Notes under the pieces: model-generated
Told to the model about the DNA's origin: nothing
The model's input: only the letters and a program-made list of their open reading frames with translations
Databases searched by the model: none
Source of the DNA: Thermoleophilia bacterium
GTDB lineage: Bacteria; Actinomycetota; Thermoleophilia; Miltoncostaeales; Miltoncostaeaceae
Reading direction: 5' to 3'
Assembly (NCBI GenBank): GCA_028285405.1
Contig: JANQPH010000029.1
Location: 1-51,796 of the forward strand
DNA: 51,796 nucleotides
Shown: positions 33,764-42,029 of the stretch, one piece after another
Numbering within the stretch: the first letter of the stretch is position 1
How the letters are laid out: each line of letters opens with the position of its first letter
Made by a program: the position numbers and the translations under genes

Positions 33764-34711
33764 ATGCCCGCCAGAAGGATTTGCTCGCCCGCGAGGGCGG
33801 CCGTCCTCGCCTCGTGTGCGGCGGCTCTCGGCCTGGCCGCGGCCGGTGGAGGCGAGGCGGGGGCGGTCCAGGTGGGCGTCTACCAGGACCGGCCGGCAAC
33901 CACCGTTCCCCGGACGGCCCGGCAGGTCGGTCCGCGGGCGACCCGGGTCGTCTCGGTGTACGTGACCGCGGGCGATCTGATCCCGGGGAACGTCGTCGCG
34001 CTGGCCAACGGCCGTAACGCGACGCTGATGGTGAACTGGATGGCCGACAGCGGACGAGCGGGTGCGCGTCAGCCGAGGTTCCGTCTGGTCCGGGTGATCA
34101 GAGGGCGCCACGACGCCGGCCTGCGCCGGCTGGGCAGGCAGATGCGCGGGCTGAAGCGGCCGCCGATCTTCCGACCGATGCCCGAGATGAACACCAACTG
34201 GTACCCGTGGTCGGGGACGGTCAACCGGAACCGGCCGACGCAGTACGCGAAGGCGTTCACCCGGGTCCGGCGTGTGATCAAGGGCGCCGGGGGTCGGCGC
34301 GTCAAGGTGATGTGGGCGCCGTACCACCGCAGCATCCCCGAGCGCGAGGGCAACGAGATCGAGGACTACTTCCCCGGCGTGCGGAACGTCGACCTCGTGG
34401 GTGCCAGCGGCTACAACTTCGGCCGCAAGGGCGGCCTCGCCTGGACCGACCCCGACCCGCTCTTTGCCGATGCATGCCGGCGGGTGACCGCGCTGGCGCC
34501 CAAGCCGTTCTGGATCGCCGAGACGGGCTCCACCGGGGCCGGCGGCAACAAGGCGAAGTGGATCTCCTCGCTCCGGGATCTGCCCGACGCGTTCCCTCTG
34601 CTGGCCGGGATCGTCTGGTACGACGTCCGCGACCGAAACGGTGACTTCCGGATCCAGCAGACCCGGCGCACGACCCGCGCGTTCCGGGTGATGACCGCGA
34701 GGGTGGCATGA
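33764..34711 (+). CDS. Secreted GH26-like glycoside hydrolase (beta-mannanase fold)
   Basis: A 315-residue exported protein. Residues 1-34 are a signal peptide (AAVLASCAAALGLAAAG core). The rest is a TIM barrel with GH26 landmarks: RPMPEMNTNWYPWSG with the likely acid/base Glu141, VMWAPYH, VGASGYNFG, and PFWIAETGST with the likely nucleophile Glu253. In GH26 enzymes the residue before the acid/base Glu is usually His; here it is Pro140, so activity on mannan is uncertain. It is the first gene of a four-gene block; its TGA overlaps the ATG of the DUF1800 gene. Confidence 0.75.
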   Translation: MPARRICSPARAAVLASCAAALGLAAAGGGEAGAVQVGVYQDRPATTVPRTARQVGPRATRVVSVYVTAGDLIPGNVVALANGRNATLMVNWMADSGRAGARQPRFRLVRVIRGRHDAGLRRLGRQMRGLKRPPIFRPMPEMNTNWYPWSGTVNRNRPTQYAKAFTRVRRVIKGAGGRRVKVMWAPYHRSIPEREGNEIEDYFPGVRNVDLVGASGYNFGRKGGLAWTDPDPLFADACRRVTALAPKPFWIAETGSTGAGGNKAKWISSLRDLPDAFPLLAGIVWYDVRDRNGDFRIQQTRRTTRAFRVMTARVA

Positions 34712-36126
34712 GCACGCGGGCCCCGAGGCGGCGCCGACTCCGTCGCCCCAAGGCCGGCGGTCCGCATCGCCCGATGGACCGCGTCGCGATCACGCGGCTG
34801 ATGTGGCGGACCGGCTTCGGTCCCACCGCACGCGACCTCAAGCGGTTCAAGGGGCGCAGCCTGCAGCAGGCCGTCGAGATGTTGCTCTCGGCGCCCCAGG
34901 GCCGTCTCGCCGGTCAGTCCGGGTCCAGGCGTGCCGACAAGCGGCCGCTCGACCCGCCCGAGAGCGATCGCGACCTGGTGCTCGAGTGGTGCGACCGGAT
35001 GATCCGGACGCCGAACCCGCTCATCGAGCGGCTGTCGCTCATGTGGCACAACCACTTCGCGACCGACCGCCGCGAGGTGTCTCCACCGCAGCTGATGACG
35101 CGCCAGAACGCCCTCTTTCGCCGCTACTCGGACTTCGCCGCGTTCCCCACCGCGAACTTCCCGCGCCTCATCCGGGAGGTCGGCAAGGACCCGGCGATGA
35201 TGCGGTTCCTGAACAACGAGGAGAACACCGCCGAGGACATCAACGAGAACTACGGGCGAGAGCTGATGGAGCTCTTCTGCCTCGGCCCGACCGACGTCAA
35301 GGGCAACGACAACTACGACGAGACGGACGTCCGCGAGGTGTCGAAGGCCCTCACCGGCTGGGAGCTCGAGACCGAGAACCCCGAGGTGCCGATGGTCGAG
35401 TTCAACCCGGACAACCACTTCGGCGGCGACAAGCTGATCCTGGGCAAGCGAGCCGACTTCGACTACGAGTCGGTCCACGACCAGGTCCTGGACCACTACA
35501 GCCACCCCCGCTTCATCGTCACCTCGATCTGGAGCGAGTTCCATCCCGAGCCGCCCGATGAGGGCACCGTCAAGGACCTGATGCGCGTCTACGAGCGCGG
35601 CAGGCGTCGCCTGCGTCCGGTCGTCGCGCGGGTCCTGACCCATTCGAGCATGCTCCGCTCGCTCAAAGAGCCGAACATGATCAAGTCGCCCGTCGTCTAC
35701 GCGGTCGGCCTCATGCGGACGCTGCGCCTCACCATCGACGACGACACGCTCTACAACGCCCTCAACGACATGGGCCAGCTGCCCTACTTCCCACCGACGG
35801 TCGCCGGCTGGGAGGGCGGTGTCGAGTGGCTGAACACCAACACCACCACCGCCCGGTTCGACCTGGCCTCGCGGCTCCTCGAGAAGGCGTACGCGAAGGC
35901 TGATCCGGTCAAGAAGGCTCCCGCCGACGTCGAGGACGAGAGCCCGACCGAGGCGTTCAAGCGCGCCCGAGCGGCGGTCGGAACCCCGTGGCTCGCCCGG
36001 GGGACCAAGAGCGCGCTGCTCTACTTCAGCAAGTCCATGGACGCCGAGCGCTCGCACCAGCGCATCGCGCGCCAGCGCGTCCTGCGCGCGTTCATGCTCG
36101 GCGGCCCCGACGCACAGGTGACGTGA
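34708..36126 (+). CDS. DUF1800 family protein
   Basis: A 472-residue protein with the marks of DUF1800: ITRLMWRTGFGPT (28-40), LSLMWHNHFAT, FLNNEENTAEDINENYGRELMELFCLG and the C-terminal YFPPTVAGWEGG. The first 24 residues are strongly basic (RAPRRRRLRRPKAGG) and do not look like a signal peptide. DUF1800 and DUF1501 proteins are commonly encoded as neighbours; their biochemical role is not established. Its start overlaps the GH26-like stop (ATGA) and its stop overlaps the next start (TGATG), so translation is coupled on both sides. Confidence 0.9.
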   Translation: MSTRAPRRRRLRRPKAGGPHRPMDRVAITRLMWRTGFGPTARDLKRFKGRSLQQAVEMLLSAPQGRLAGQSGSRRADKRPLDPPESDRDLVLEWCDRMIRTPNPLIERLSLMWHNHFATDRREVSPPQLMTRQNALFRRYSDFAAFPTANFPRLIREVGKDPAMMRFLNNEENTAEDINENYGRELMELFCLGPTDVKGNDNYDETDVREVSKALTGWELETENPEVPMVEFNPDNHFGGDKLILGKRADFDYESVHDQVLDHYSHPRFIVTSIWSEFHPEPPDEGTVKDLMRVYERGRRRLRPVVARVLTHSSMLRSLKEPNMIKSPVVYAVGLMRTLRLTIDDDTLYNALNDMGQLPYFPPTVAGWEGGVEWLNTNTTTARFDLASRLLEKAYAKADPVKKAPADVEDESPTEAFKRARAAVGTPWLARGTKSALLYFSKSMDAERSHQRIARQRVLRAFMLGGPDAQVT

Positions 36127-37598
36127 TGGATCACGAGCACGACGAGACGGCGCGGCGGGACGCCGCCGAGACCGAGGCCATCATCTGCGCTGACTGCGCG
36201 GCCAGCGACAGCGCGGAGCACGACCTCGACCCGGTCGACCACATGCCGATCACGGCCGAGACGCTGGCGGGCTCACCCGGCGGCGCGCCGCGCGCGAAGG
36301 GGCGCAACCGGAAGGAGTTCTTCCGGGACGCGGCGATCTTCTCGGCGGCCGTCTACGCCGCGACACAGATCGACTGGACGCAGGCCCTCGAGGCCGCGGC
36401 GCAGGGGGATCCCGACCGCAAGCTCTGCATGATCTTCCTGAACGGCGGCAACGATGGCCTCCAGACGATGGTGCCGCTGGCCGAGTACGACACGTACCTC
36501 GCCAAGCGGACCAACCTGGCTCGGCTGAACGGGCCCGGCAACGGCAGCAGGGTCGGCACGGTCCCGGTCGCCGGCACGGGCGGCGCGCACGGCTGGGCCG
36601 AGGTGTGCATGGCGAACACGAACGGCAGCCCGGGGGGCTTCGACACCCTGTGGGGTGACGGGTCCGGCGGCGCTGGCGCCGATCTGGCGGTCTTCCCGGC
36701 GGCCGACTACACGCCGCCGAACCGAAGCCACTTCGACAGCCGGGACTTCTGGTTCCAGGGCTCGCTCGAGAAGCTCGACACCGGCTGGCTCGGGCGCTGG
36801 CTCGACCTCTACGGCTCGCCCGACAACCCGCTGCAGGCGATCTCGATCGGTAGTCGGATCTCGAAGCAGATCAGATCCAAGTCCGCTCCGGTCAGCGCCG
36901 TGCAGACGCTCTCCCGCACCGGGTTCCGCGTCCGGCGCGTCTACGACGGCCTGGTGAACGTGACCGAGCAGATGGCGCCCGTCTCGGCCGTCGCCGCGCG
37001 AAAGTCGAACGCGCACCTGACCCGCTCGCGCGAGGCGTTCGCGCAGACCGTTCAGGCCGCTCGCTCGCTGCGCAGCCTCACCCAGCCGAGCGGTGTGGCC
37101 GGCTACCCGCAGTCGTCGCTGTCGGACCGGCTCTCGCTCGCCGCGGTGCTGCTGGCGGCGCCGATCGGGAACCGGATCGTGACGGTGGACTGGGGCTCGT
37201 TCGACACGCACGGCAACCAGCTCAACAGCCAGGACCCCCAGCTGGAGGTCCTGTCCGGGGCGCTCGCGGCGTTCAAGAACGACCTCGACACGCGTGGGGT
37301 CGGCGACAAGGTCGTGACCTGCGTGTTCTCGGAGTTCGGCCGGCGGGTCGCGAGCAACAAGACCGGGACCGACCACGGGGCCGGTGGCCTGATGGCGCTG
37401 ATGGGCCCGCGCGTGCGCGGGGGGATGGCCGGCGAGTTCCCCGGTCTCGGCTCCCTCGATCGCGGCGATCTGCGGGTGACCACGGACTTTCGGAGCGTCT
37501 ACGGCACGCTCATCGCCGACTGGCTCGGTGGCGATCCCGCCGCGGTCATCCCCCAGAACGGCTTTCCGACCACCGTCGGGCGGTCGATGATCACATGA
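36126..37598 (+). CDS. DUF1501 family protein
   Basis: A 490-residue member of DUF1501, a sulfatase/alkaline-phosphatase-like fold. CMIFLNGGNDGLQTMVPL (101-118), DFWFQGSLE, VDWGSFDTHGNQ and VFSEFGRRVASNKTGTDHGAGG are diagnostic. The usual twin-arginine export signal is degenerate: GRNRKEFFRDAAIFSAAVYAA lies 60 residues in, behind an acidic N-terminal extension that contains CADC at about residues 22-25. Export is therefore uncertain. It overlaps the DUF1800 gene by 1 bp and the cupredoxin gene by 4 bp. Confidence 0.9.
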   Translation: MDHEHDETARRDAAETEAIICADCAASDSAEHDLDPVDHMPITAETLAGSPGGAPRAKGRNRKEFFRDAAIFSAAVYAATQIDWTQALEAAAQGDPDRKLCMIFLNGGNDGLQTMVPLAEYDTYLAKRTNLARLNGPGNGSRVGTVPVAGTGGAHGWAEVCMANTNGSPGGFDTLWGDGSGGAGADLAVFPAADYTPPNRSHFDSRDFWFQGSLEKLDTGWLGRWLDLYGSPDNPLQAISIGSRISKQIRSKSAPVSAVQTLSRTGFRVRRVYDGLVNVTEQMAPVSAVAARKSNAHLTRSREAFAQTVQAARSLRSLTQPSGVAGYPQSSLSDRLSLAAVLLAAPIGNRIVTVDWGSFDTHGNQLNSQDPQLEVLSGALAAFKNDLDTRGVGDKVVTCVFSEFGRRVASNKTGTDHGAGGLMALMGPRVRGGMAGEFPGLGSLDRGDLRVTTDFRSVYGTLIADWLGGDPAAVIPQNGFPTTVGRSMIT

Positions 37599-38089
37599 CG
37601 CTCCGGGCGCGACTCGGGTTGGCGCTGCTCGGGGTCGCGATCCTGGGTGCCGGGACCGCCGTGGCCGTGCCGCGGATCCACCGTCCCCAGCTGCCACCAC
37701 CGCCCCCGCTGCCCCAGGCCCTCGCGCTCGACGAGACCGAGTGGGCGATCACGCCCTCGCGGCGGGTCGTCGCCGCCGGCGACGTGCGGCTGCGCGTCTA
37801 CAACCGGGGCGAGGACGACCACGACGTCGTGATCCGCGAGCGCAACGGCACGGTGCACCGCGAGTACCTCGAGCCGGGGGAGTCGGCGACGATCACCGCC
37901 AGGCTGGCCCCGGGTACGTACCGGATCATCTGCTCGCTCTTTGCCGGGACGCCCGAGTCGCACGAGGACCGGGGCATGTGGACGGTGATCCGCGCCAAGA
38001 AGGACCCGGCCCGCGCCAGGCTCGAGGCCAAGCGGGCCCGCGCCAAGGCTGCGAAGGCCGCCAAGGCCGCTCGCCGAGCCAGGATCTGA
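37595..38089 (+). CDS. Secreted or membrane-anchored cupredoxin-like protein
   Basis: A 164-residue protein with an N-terminal hydrophobic segment (residues 6-25), a proline-rich spacer and a small beta domain (50-133). A full set of type 1 copper ligands can be proposed: His76 in EDDHDVVI, Cys113 in IICSLFAG, His123 in ESHED and Met128 in RGM. The Cys-to-His gap is nine residues, five more than in common bacterial cupredoxins with C-x4-H-x4-M. The C-terminus is a Lys/Ala/Arg-rich tail (139-164). As the last gene of the operon it may pass electrons to, or carry copper for, the DUF1800/DUF1501 partners; that is inference. Confidence 0.72.
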   Translation: MTLRARLGLALLGVAILGAGTAVAVPRIHRPQLPPPPPLPQALALDETEWAITPSRRVVAAGDVRLRVYNRGEDDHDVVIRERNGTVHREYLEPGESATITARLAPGTYRIICSLFAGTPESHEDRGMWTVIRAKKDPARARLEAKRARAKAAKAAKAARRARI

Positions 38090-38138
38090 CCAGGCGCTCT
38101 GCGAGCATCGTGCTCGCGTTTCCGAGAGGAGGGGAGAG

Positions 38139-38828
38139 ATGGCCGGACGCCCGGTGCTGCTGGTGACCGGGGCCTCGAGCGGAATCGGCGAGGAGACCGC
38201 CCGCCAGGCGGCCGTCGCCGGATACGACGTGGTGCTCGCCGCCCGGCGCGAGGAGCGCCTGGACGCGCTCGTGGACGAACTCGGGTACGAGCGCGCCGTG
38301 GCCGTGCGCTGCGACGTCACCGAGTGGGCCGACCAGGAAGGGATGGTCGCCGCCGCGCTCGAGCGATTCGGCCGCATCGACGCGGTGTTCGCCAACGCCG
38401 GCTTCGGCGTCCGCCGGGGCTTCACGAACGGCACTCCCGAGCTGTGGCGCCAGATGGTGCTGACGAACGTCTACGGGGCGGCGCTCACCGTGCGCGCCAC
38501 GATCGACCCGCTCCGTGAGTCGTGCGGACATCTGCTCCTCTGCGGATCGGTCGCCGGCCACGTGGCCGTCGTCGGATCGCTCTACTCGTGCACCAAGTTC
38601 GCGGTCGGGGCGATGGCCGAGGCGGCCAGGAAGGAGCTGCACGGGTCGGGCTGCAGGGTCACGCTGGTCTCGCCGGGAACCGTCGAGACGCCGTTCTACG
38701 ACGATCCGGTCGGCGGTGAGCAGCTCACCGCCGGCGATGTCGCGCGAATGGTGGTCTTCGCGCTCGGGCAGCCTCACCACGTCGACGTGAACGAGATCTT
38801 CGTCCGTCCGACGATCCAGGAATTGTGA
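38139..38828 (+). CDS. Short-chain dehydrogenase/reductase
   Basis: A 229-residue classical SDR. TGASSGIG (10-17) binds the cofactor, ANAG is at 85-88, and the catalytic residues are Ser137, Tyr149 and Lys153 (YSCTK). AARREER after the second strand favours NADPH. It lacks an extended C-terminus. ATG 38139 is preceded by GAGGAGGGG. It follows the cupredoxin gene by 49 bp and may be read through from that operon. The substrate is unknown. Confidence 0.9.
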   Translation: MAGRPVLLVTGASSGIGEETARQAAVAGYDVVLAARREERLDALVDELGYERAVAVRCDVTEWADQEGMVAAALERFGRIDAVFANAGFGVRRGFTNGTPELWRQMVLTNVYGAALTVRATIDPLRESCGHLLLCGSVAGHVAVVGSLYSCTKFAVGAMAEAARKELHGSGCRVTLVSPGTVETPFYDDPVGGEQLTAGDVARMVVFALGQPHHVDVNEIFVRPTIQEL

Positions 38829-38834
38829 CCCCGC

Positions 38835-38867
38835 GACTTTCCCTGGGCCGCAAACCCTGAGAAAGTC
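38835..38867 (+). terminator. Possible terminator after the SDR gene
   Basis: GACTTTC and GAAAGTC are a perfect 7-bp inverted repeat with a 19-nt loop, beginning 6 bp after the SDR stop and ending 29 bp before the RTX gene. The long loop makes it a weak call. Confidence 0.35.
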
Positions 38868-38896
38868 CACGATCGCCAGCAACGGGGGGAAACGGA

Positions 38897-40123
38897 ATGC
38901 GGCGGATTGCTCGAGGCGGGATCTGTGGCGGTGTCGCGGCCGCGGCGCTCGTGGCGACGACGCTCGCGGGTGGCGCTGAGCAGGCCGGGGCGGTCACCGT
39001 GGGCTCGAACCTGGCGAACCGGCCCGCCAACAACACCGTTCCGTGCGCGATCAACCCGGCGCTCGGGATCCCGTGGGCCGGCGTCGGGCCGATCAACAGC
39101 TGCACCTGGGTCGGGACCGGCAGCCTCGCCAGCCTGGCGGAGTCGTTCGTGCTGCCGTCGGGTGAGGGGCGTCTGACGGCGGCGCGCGTGAAGGTCGGGC
39201 CCCAGACCGGTCCCATGCAGGTCGTGGTCTACCGCTCGCTGCGGGCGCCCGACGTGAACCCGCCACCGCCCAGCGGCGGGATCGTCTGCTGCGACGTCCA
39301 GTTCACGTCCGCGCCGTTCACCCCGGCACCCAACACCACCACCACGATCCCGCTGCCGAACGTGCCGGTCGTGGGGGACAGGGTTCCGCTTCCGACTCCC
39401 GATCCGCGCGACGCGGTCCTGAGATTCGACACCGTCGGCCTCACGGTCCTGAACGCGACCACCCCGTTTCCGGCCCATCGGACCTTCGGCCAGGAGGGTG
39501 TCCAGGGGTTCTACCCGGGCCTGCGGCCCCAGGAGGAGCGTCTGCCCGGGCCGGGCTTCGGTGGCTACGTGCCGCTCATGAACGTCGAGTGGGTTCCGGC
39601 CGCGAGCGGCGGTGGTGGCGGTGGCCCGGGGAACAGCGGCAACTCCGGTGACGACGGCACCGCCGGCAACTCGGGCAACACCAGCAACGCGCGCTGTGGC
39701 GGGAAGCGGGCGACGATCGTCGGCACCAACGGGCGCGACGTGATCCGGGGCACGCCCAAGGCCGACGTGATCCACGCGCTCGGCGGCAACGATGTCGTCC
39801 GCGGCCTGGGCGGCAACGACACGATCTGCATGGGCAAGGGCAAGGACCGCGCCTTCGGTGGTCCCGGGAACGACAAGATCCTCGGCCAGGCCGGCAACGA
39901 CCGCATGGACGGCCAGGCCGGAAACGACGATCTGCGCGGCGGCCCCGGCAGGGACATCGCGTTCGGGCGGGCCGGCAACGACAAGATGTTCGGCGGTCCC
40001 GGTCGGGATCGGCTTCTGGGCGGCCCTGGTCGAGACCGGCTCCTGGGTGGCCCAGGGCGCGACATCGGCATCGGCGGGGGCGCGAAGGACACCTGCCGCA
40101 CGGAGCGCTCTCGGGCCTGCTGA
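38897..40123 (+). CDS. Secreted protein with C-terminal RTX-type calcium-binding repeats
   Basis: A 408-residue exported protein. Residues 1-32 are a signal peptide. An N-terminal beta domain of about 200 residues with four cysteines (VPCAINP, NSCTW, VCCDV) is followed by a Gly/Ser/Asn linker and then about ten nonapeptide RTX repeats (GGNDVVRGL, GGPGNDKIL and similar, 296-398), closed by a Cys pair (DTCRTERSRAC). RTX repeats fold as a calcium-bound parallel beta roll outside the cell. GGGGGGAAACGG precedes ATG 38897. There is no protease or lipase domain; the function of the N-terminal domain is unknown. Confidence 0.85.
   Translation: MRRIARGGICGGVAAAALVATTLAGGAEQAGAVTVGSNLANRPANNTVPCAINPALGIPWAGVGPINSCTWVGTGSLASLAESFVLPSGEGRLTAARVKVGPQTGPMQVVVYRSLRAPDVNPPPPSGGIVCCDVQFTSAPFTPAPNTTTTIPLPNVPVVGDRVPLPTPDPRDAVLRFDTVGLTVLNATTPFPAHRTFGQEGVQGFYPGLRPQEERLPGPGFGGYVPLMNVEWVPAASGGGGGGPGNSGNSGDDGTAGNSGNTSNARCGGKRATIVGTNGRDVIRGTPKADVIHALGGNDVVRGLGGNDTICMGKGKDRAFGGPGNDKILGQAGNDRMDGQAGNDDLRGGPGRDIAFGRAGNDKMFGGPGRDRLLGGPGRDRLLGGPGRDIGIGGGAKDTCRTERSRAC
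39782..40089 (+). repeat. RTX nonapeptide-coding repeat array
   Basis: A run of degenerate 27-bp units encoding GGxGxDxxx-type nonapeptides. The last units (about 39985-40070) are nearly identical in DNA (GGCGGTCCCGGTCGGGATCG and relatives), which suggests recent local duplication. Confidence 0.85.
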
Positions 40124-40157
40124 CTCTCGGGCGGCCGCGCCCGGGCCGGGACATCCG

Positions 40158-40180
40158 CCTGCCGCGCCGAACGCGGCAGG
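40158..40180. terminator. Bidirectional hairpin between RTX gene and FMN reductase gene
   Basis: A perfect 9-bp stem (CCTGCCGCG / CGCGGCAGG) with a CCGAA loop lies between two convergent stops. Confidence 0.65.
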
Positions 40181-40191
40181 GGGGACCTCGC

Positions 40192-40749
40192 CTACGACCC
40201 GGCGGCGACCGGCTGCGCGGCCTGGGCGAGGCGCTCGACGACGGCGACGAGCCCCTGGGCATGCTCCTGCGAGCGAAGCCGTCCGGTGTCGTCGAACGCC
40301 TCGTGTGCGCGTCCGAGCGCGACGCCGTCCTCGATCACCCGCGCTCCCGCGATGCCGAGCGCCTTGCGGGCGTCCTGCTGGGCCCAGACCGCCCCGTAGC
40401 CGCCGGTCGTCGCGCCGATCACGGCCGCGGGCTTGCCGCTGAGCGCGCTCGCGCCGAACGGCCGCGACCCCCAGTCGATCGCGTCCTTCAGCGCTCCCGG
40501 GATCGATCCGTTGTACTCGGGAGTGGACACCAGGAGCGCGTCCGCCCGCGACAGCGCCTCCCGGAGCGCGGTGGCCGCCTCCGGCGGGTCGTCCCCGTCG
40601 ATGTCCGGGTCGTAGTGGGGGAGCCCTCCCAGCTCGTCGAAGAACGTGATCTCGATGTCGTCGGGGGCGAGCTCCGCCGCATGGCGCAGCAGCGCGTGGT
40701 TGTGCGACGCGTCCCGCAGGCTGCCTGAGATCGCCAGGATCGTCGTCAT
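40192..40749 (-). CDS. NADPH-dependent FMN reductase family protein
   Basis: A 185-residue flavodoxin-like reductase. AISGSLRDASHNHALLR (FMN phosphate loop), VSTPEYNGSIPGALKDAIDW and IGATTGGYGAVWAQ are typical of the ChrR/azoreductase/FMN-reductase family, which reduces quinones, azo dyes, chromate or free FMN. ATG 40747-40749 overlaps the stop of the YceI gene (TGATG), so translation is coupled. It is expected to be under the same TetR-type control. Confidence 0.9.
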   Translation of the reverse strand: MTTILAISGSLRDASHNHALLRHAAELAPDDIEITFFDELGGLPHYDPDIDGDDPPEAATALREALSRADALLVSTPEYNGSIPGALKDAIDWGSRPFGASALSGKPAAVIGATTGGYGAVWAQQDARKALGIAGARVIEDGVALGRAHEAFDDTGRLRSQEHAQGLVAVVERLAQAAQPVAAGS

Positions 40750-41303
40750 CACTGCCTCACGAGCTCGATCTGGGCGCTGACCGTGACCTCGTGCCCGAGT
40801 GCGAGCCCGCCGCCCGGAAGCGGTGCCTGCCAGCCCATCCCGTAGTCCCTGCGGTCGACGACGCCGCTGAGCTCGAGCCCGACCCGGGTCATCCCGTAGG
40901 GATCCTCGGCGGGCTCGCTGACGGTCCCGCGAAGGCCGACCGGCTTCGTCGTGCCGCGCATCGTGAGCGTGCCCTCGACGAGCAGCTCGCCGTCCCGATC
41001 GAGGCTGACCGAGCTCGCGTCGAGCGTGATCTCGGGGTGCTGGGCGGCATCGAAGAAGTCCGGCGACGCGATGTGCGCCGTCAGGTTCTCGTCCCGAGTC
41101 GTGATGCTCGCGACCGGCGCGGATCCCCCGAGCGAGACGGCTCCGTTCTCGCTCGTCACCGTCACGTCGAAGCTCGGGACCTCGCCTCGGAAGTTCGACA
41201 CGGCCATGTGCCGGACCTGGAACCCGACCCAGGAGTGGACCGGATCGCTCTTCCAGGTGCCCTCTGGAACGACCGCTGTTTCGTCCGAAATCGCCGTGCT
41301 CAT
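40749..41303 (-). CDS. YceI-family lipid-binding-type protein (cytoplasmic form)
   Basis: A 184-residue YceI beta-barrel protein. WKSDPVHSWVGFQVRHMAVSNFRG (17-40 region), FDAAQHPEITL, LTMRGTTKPV and GVVDRRDYGMGW mark the family, which binds isoprenoid-type lipids. No signal peptide is visible. ATG 41301-41303 has AAGGAGA 6 nt upstream. It is the first gene of a two-gene operon with the FMN reductase and is divergent from the TetR regulator. Confidence 0.9.
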   Translation of the reverse strand: MSTAISDETAVVPEGTWKSDPVHSWVGFQVRHMAVSNFRGEVPSFDVTVTSENGAVSLGGSAPVASITTRDENLTAHIASPDFFDAAQHPEITLDASSVSLDRDGELLVEGTLTMRGTTKPVGLRGTVSEPAEDPYGMTRVGLELSGVVDRRDYGMGWQAPLPGGGLALGHEVTVSAQIELVRQ

Positions 41304-41333
41304 CGCGTTCTCCTTGGTGTCGGTGGTGATAAT

Positions 41334-41347
41334 CGGACTGTGGTCCG
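41334..41347. promoter_or_regulatory. Operator candidate 1 for the TetR regulator
   Basis: CGGACTGTGGTCCG is a near-palindrome (CGGAC/GTCCG arms). With the next copy it forms a pair in the divergent YceI/TetR promoter region; both are followed by CTT. Confidence 0.6.
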
Positions 41348-41366
41348 CTTGTAGGGGCAGTGTAGA

Positions 41367-41380
41367 CGGACTAGAGTCCG
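41367..41380. promoter_or_regulatory. Operator candidate 2 for the TetR regulator
   Basis: CGGACTAGAGTCCG is a perfect palindrome whose centre is 33 bp (about three helical turns) from the first copy. It contains TAGAGT, a plausible -10 box 10 nt before the TetR ATG, so binding would block the regulator's own promoter. Confidence 0.65.
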
Positions 41381-41387
41381 CTTTCAA

Positions 41388-42002
41388 ATGGGTACCCGCA
41401 GCACACCGTTCGACCCCGGCACCCACGGCGGCGAGCGGGCCGACGCGGCCCGCAACCGGCGGGCGATCCTAGATGCCGCGTCGGCGCTCTTTGCCGAGCG
41501 TGGTGCCGACTGCGTGACGGTCGATCAGATCGCCGAGGCCGCCGGCGTGGGGAAGGGGACGATCTACCGCCGGTTCACGGACCGCTCGGGGCTGGCGATG
41601 GCGTTGCTCGACCAGACCGATCGGGAGCTCCAGCACGCGATCCTGCGCGGGCCGCCGCCGATCGGACCCGGCGCTCCTGCGGGCGAGCGGCTCGCGGCGT
41701 TCATCGGAGCGCTCGCGGACCTGCTCGAGCGGCACGCCGACCTGATGTCGGTCGCCGAGAGCGGCTCAGGGGGCGTCTGGTACCGCGGCAACGTCTACGC
41801 GAGCTACCGGCTCCACGTCGAGGTCCTGCTTCGGGAGGCGCGGCCCGACGCTGACTGCGCGACGCTCGCCGACATGGTGCTGGCGCCGCTCGCCGCCGAT
41901 CTCTATCGGCACCTGCGCGACGACCGGGGCCTCGAGCCCGAGCGGATCAGGGTCGCCGCCGTCGAGGCCGCGACGCTCGTCGCCGGCGCTCCGACCGCGT
42001 AG
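41388..42002 (+). CDS. TetR/AcrR-family transcriptional regulator
   Basis: A 204-residue repressor. The N-terminal HTH is RRAILDAASALFAERGADCVTVDQIAEAAGVGKGTIYRRFTDRSGL (24-69 region, split here by its helices), followed by an all-helical ligand domain (LADLLERHADLMSVAES, VYASYRLHVEVLLREA) of the C-terminal type seen in many actinobacterial members. It is divergent from YceI/FMN reductase and only 7 bp from the second palindrome, so it probably represses both promoters until it binds a ligand. The ligand is unknown. Confidence 0.93.
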   Translation: MGTRSTPFDPGTHGGERADAARNRRAILDAASALFAERGADCVTVDQIAEAAGVGKGTIYRRFTDRSGLAMALLDQTDRELQHAILRGPPPIGPGAPAGERLAAFIGALADLLERHADLMSVAESGSGGVWYRGNVYASYRLHVEVLLREARPDADCATLADMVLAPLAADLYRHLRDDRGLEPERIRVAAVEAATLVAGAPTA

Positions 42003-42029
42003 CGCTCGCGGGGCGCCGCGCGCTCGGGC

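Noticed and set aside
39782-40089. Short direct repeats possibly of a mobile element
   Set aside because: They are RTX nonapeptide codons inside one gene; no transposase or terminal repeats are present.
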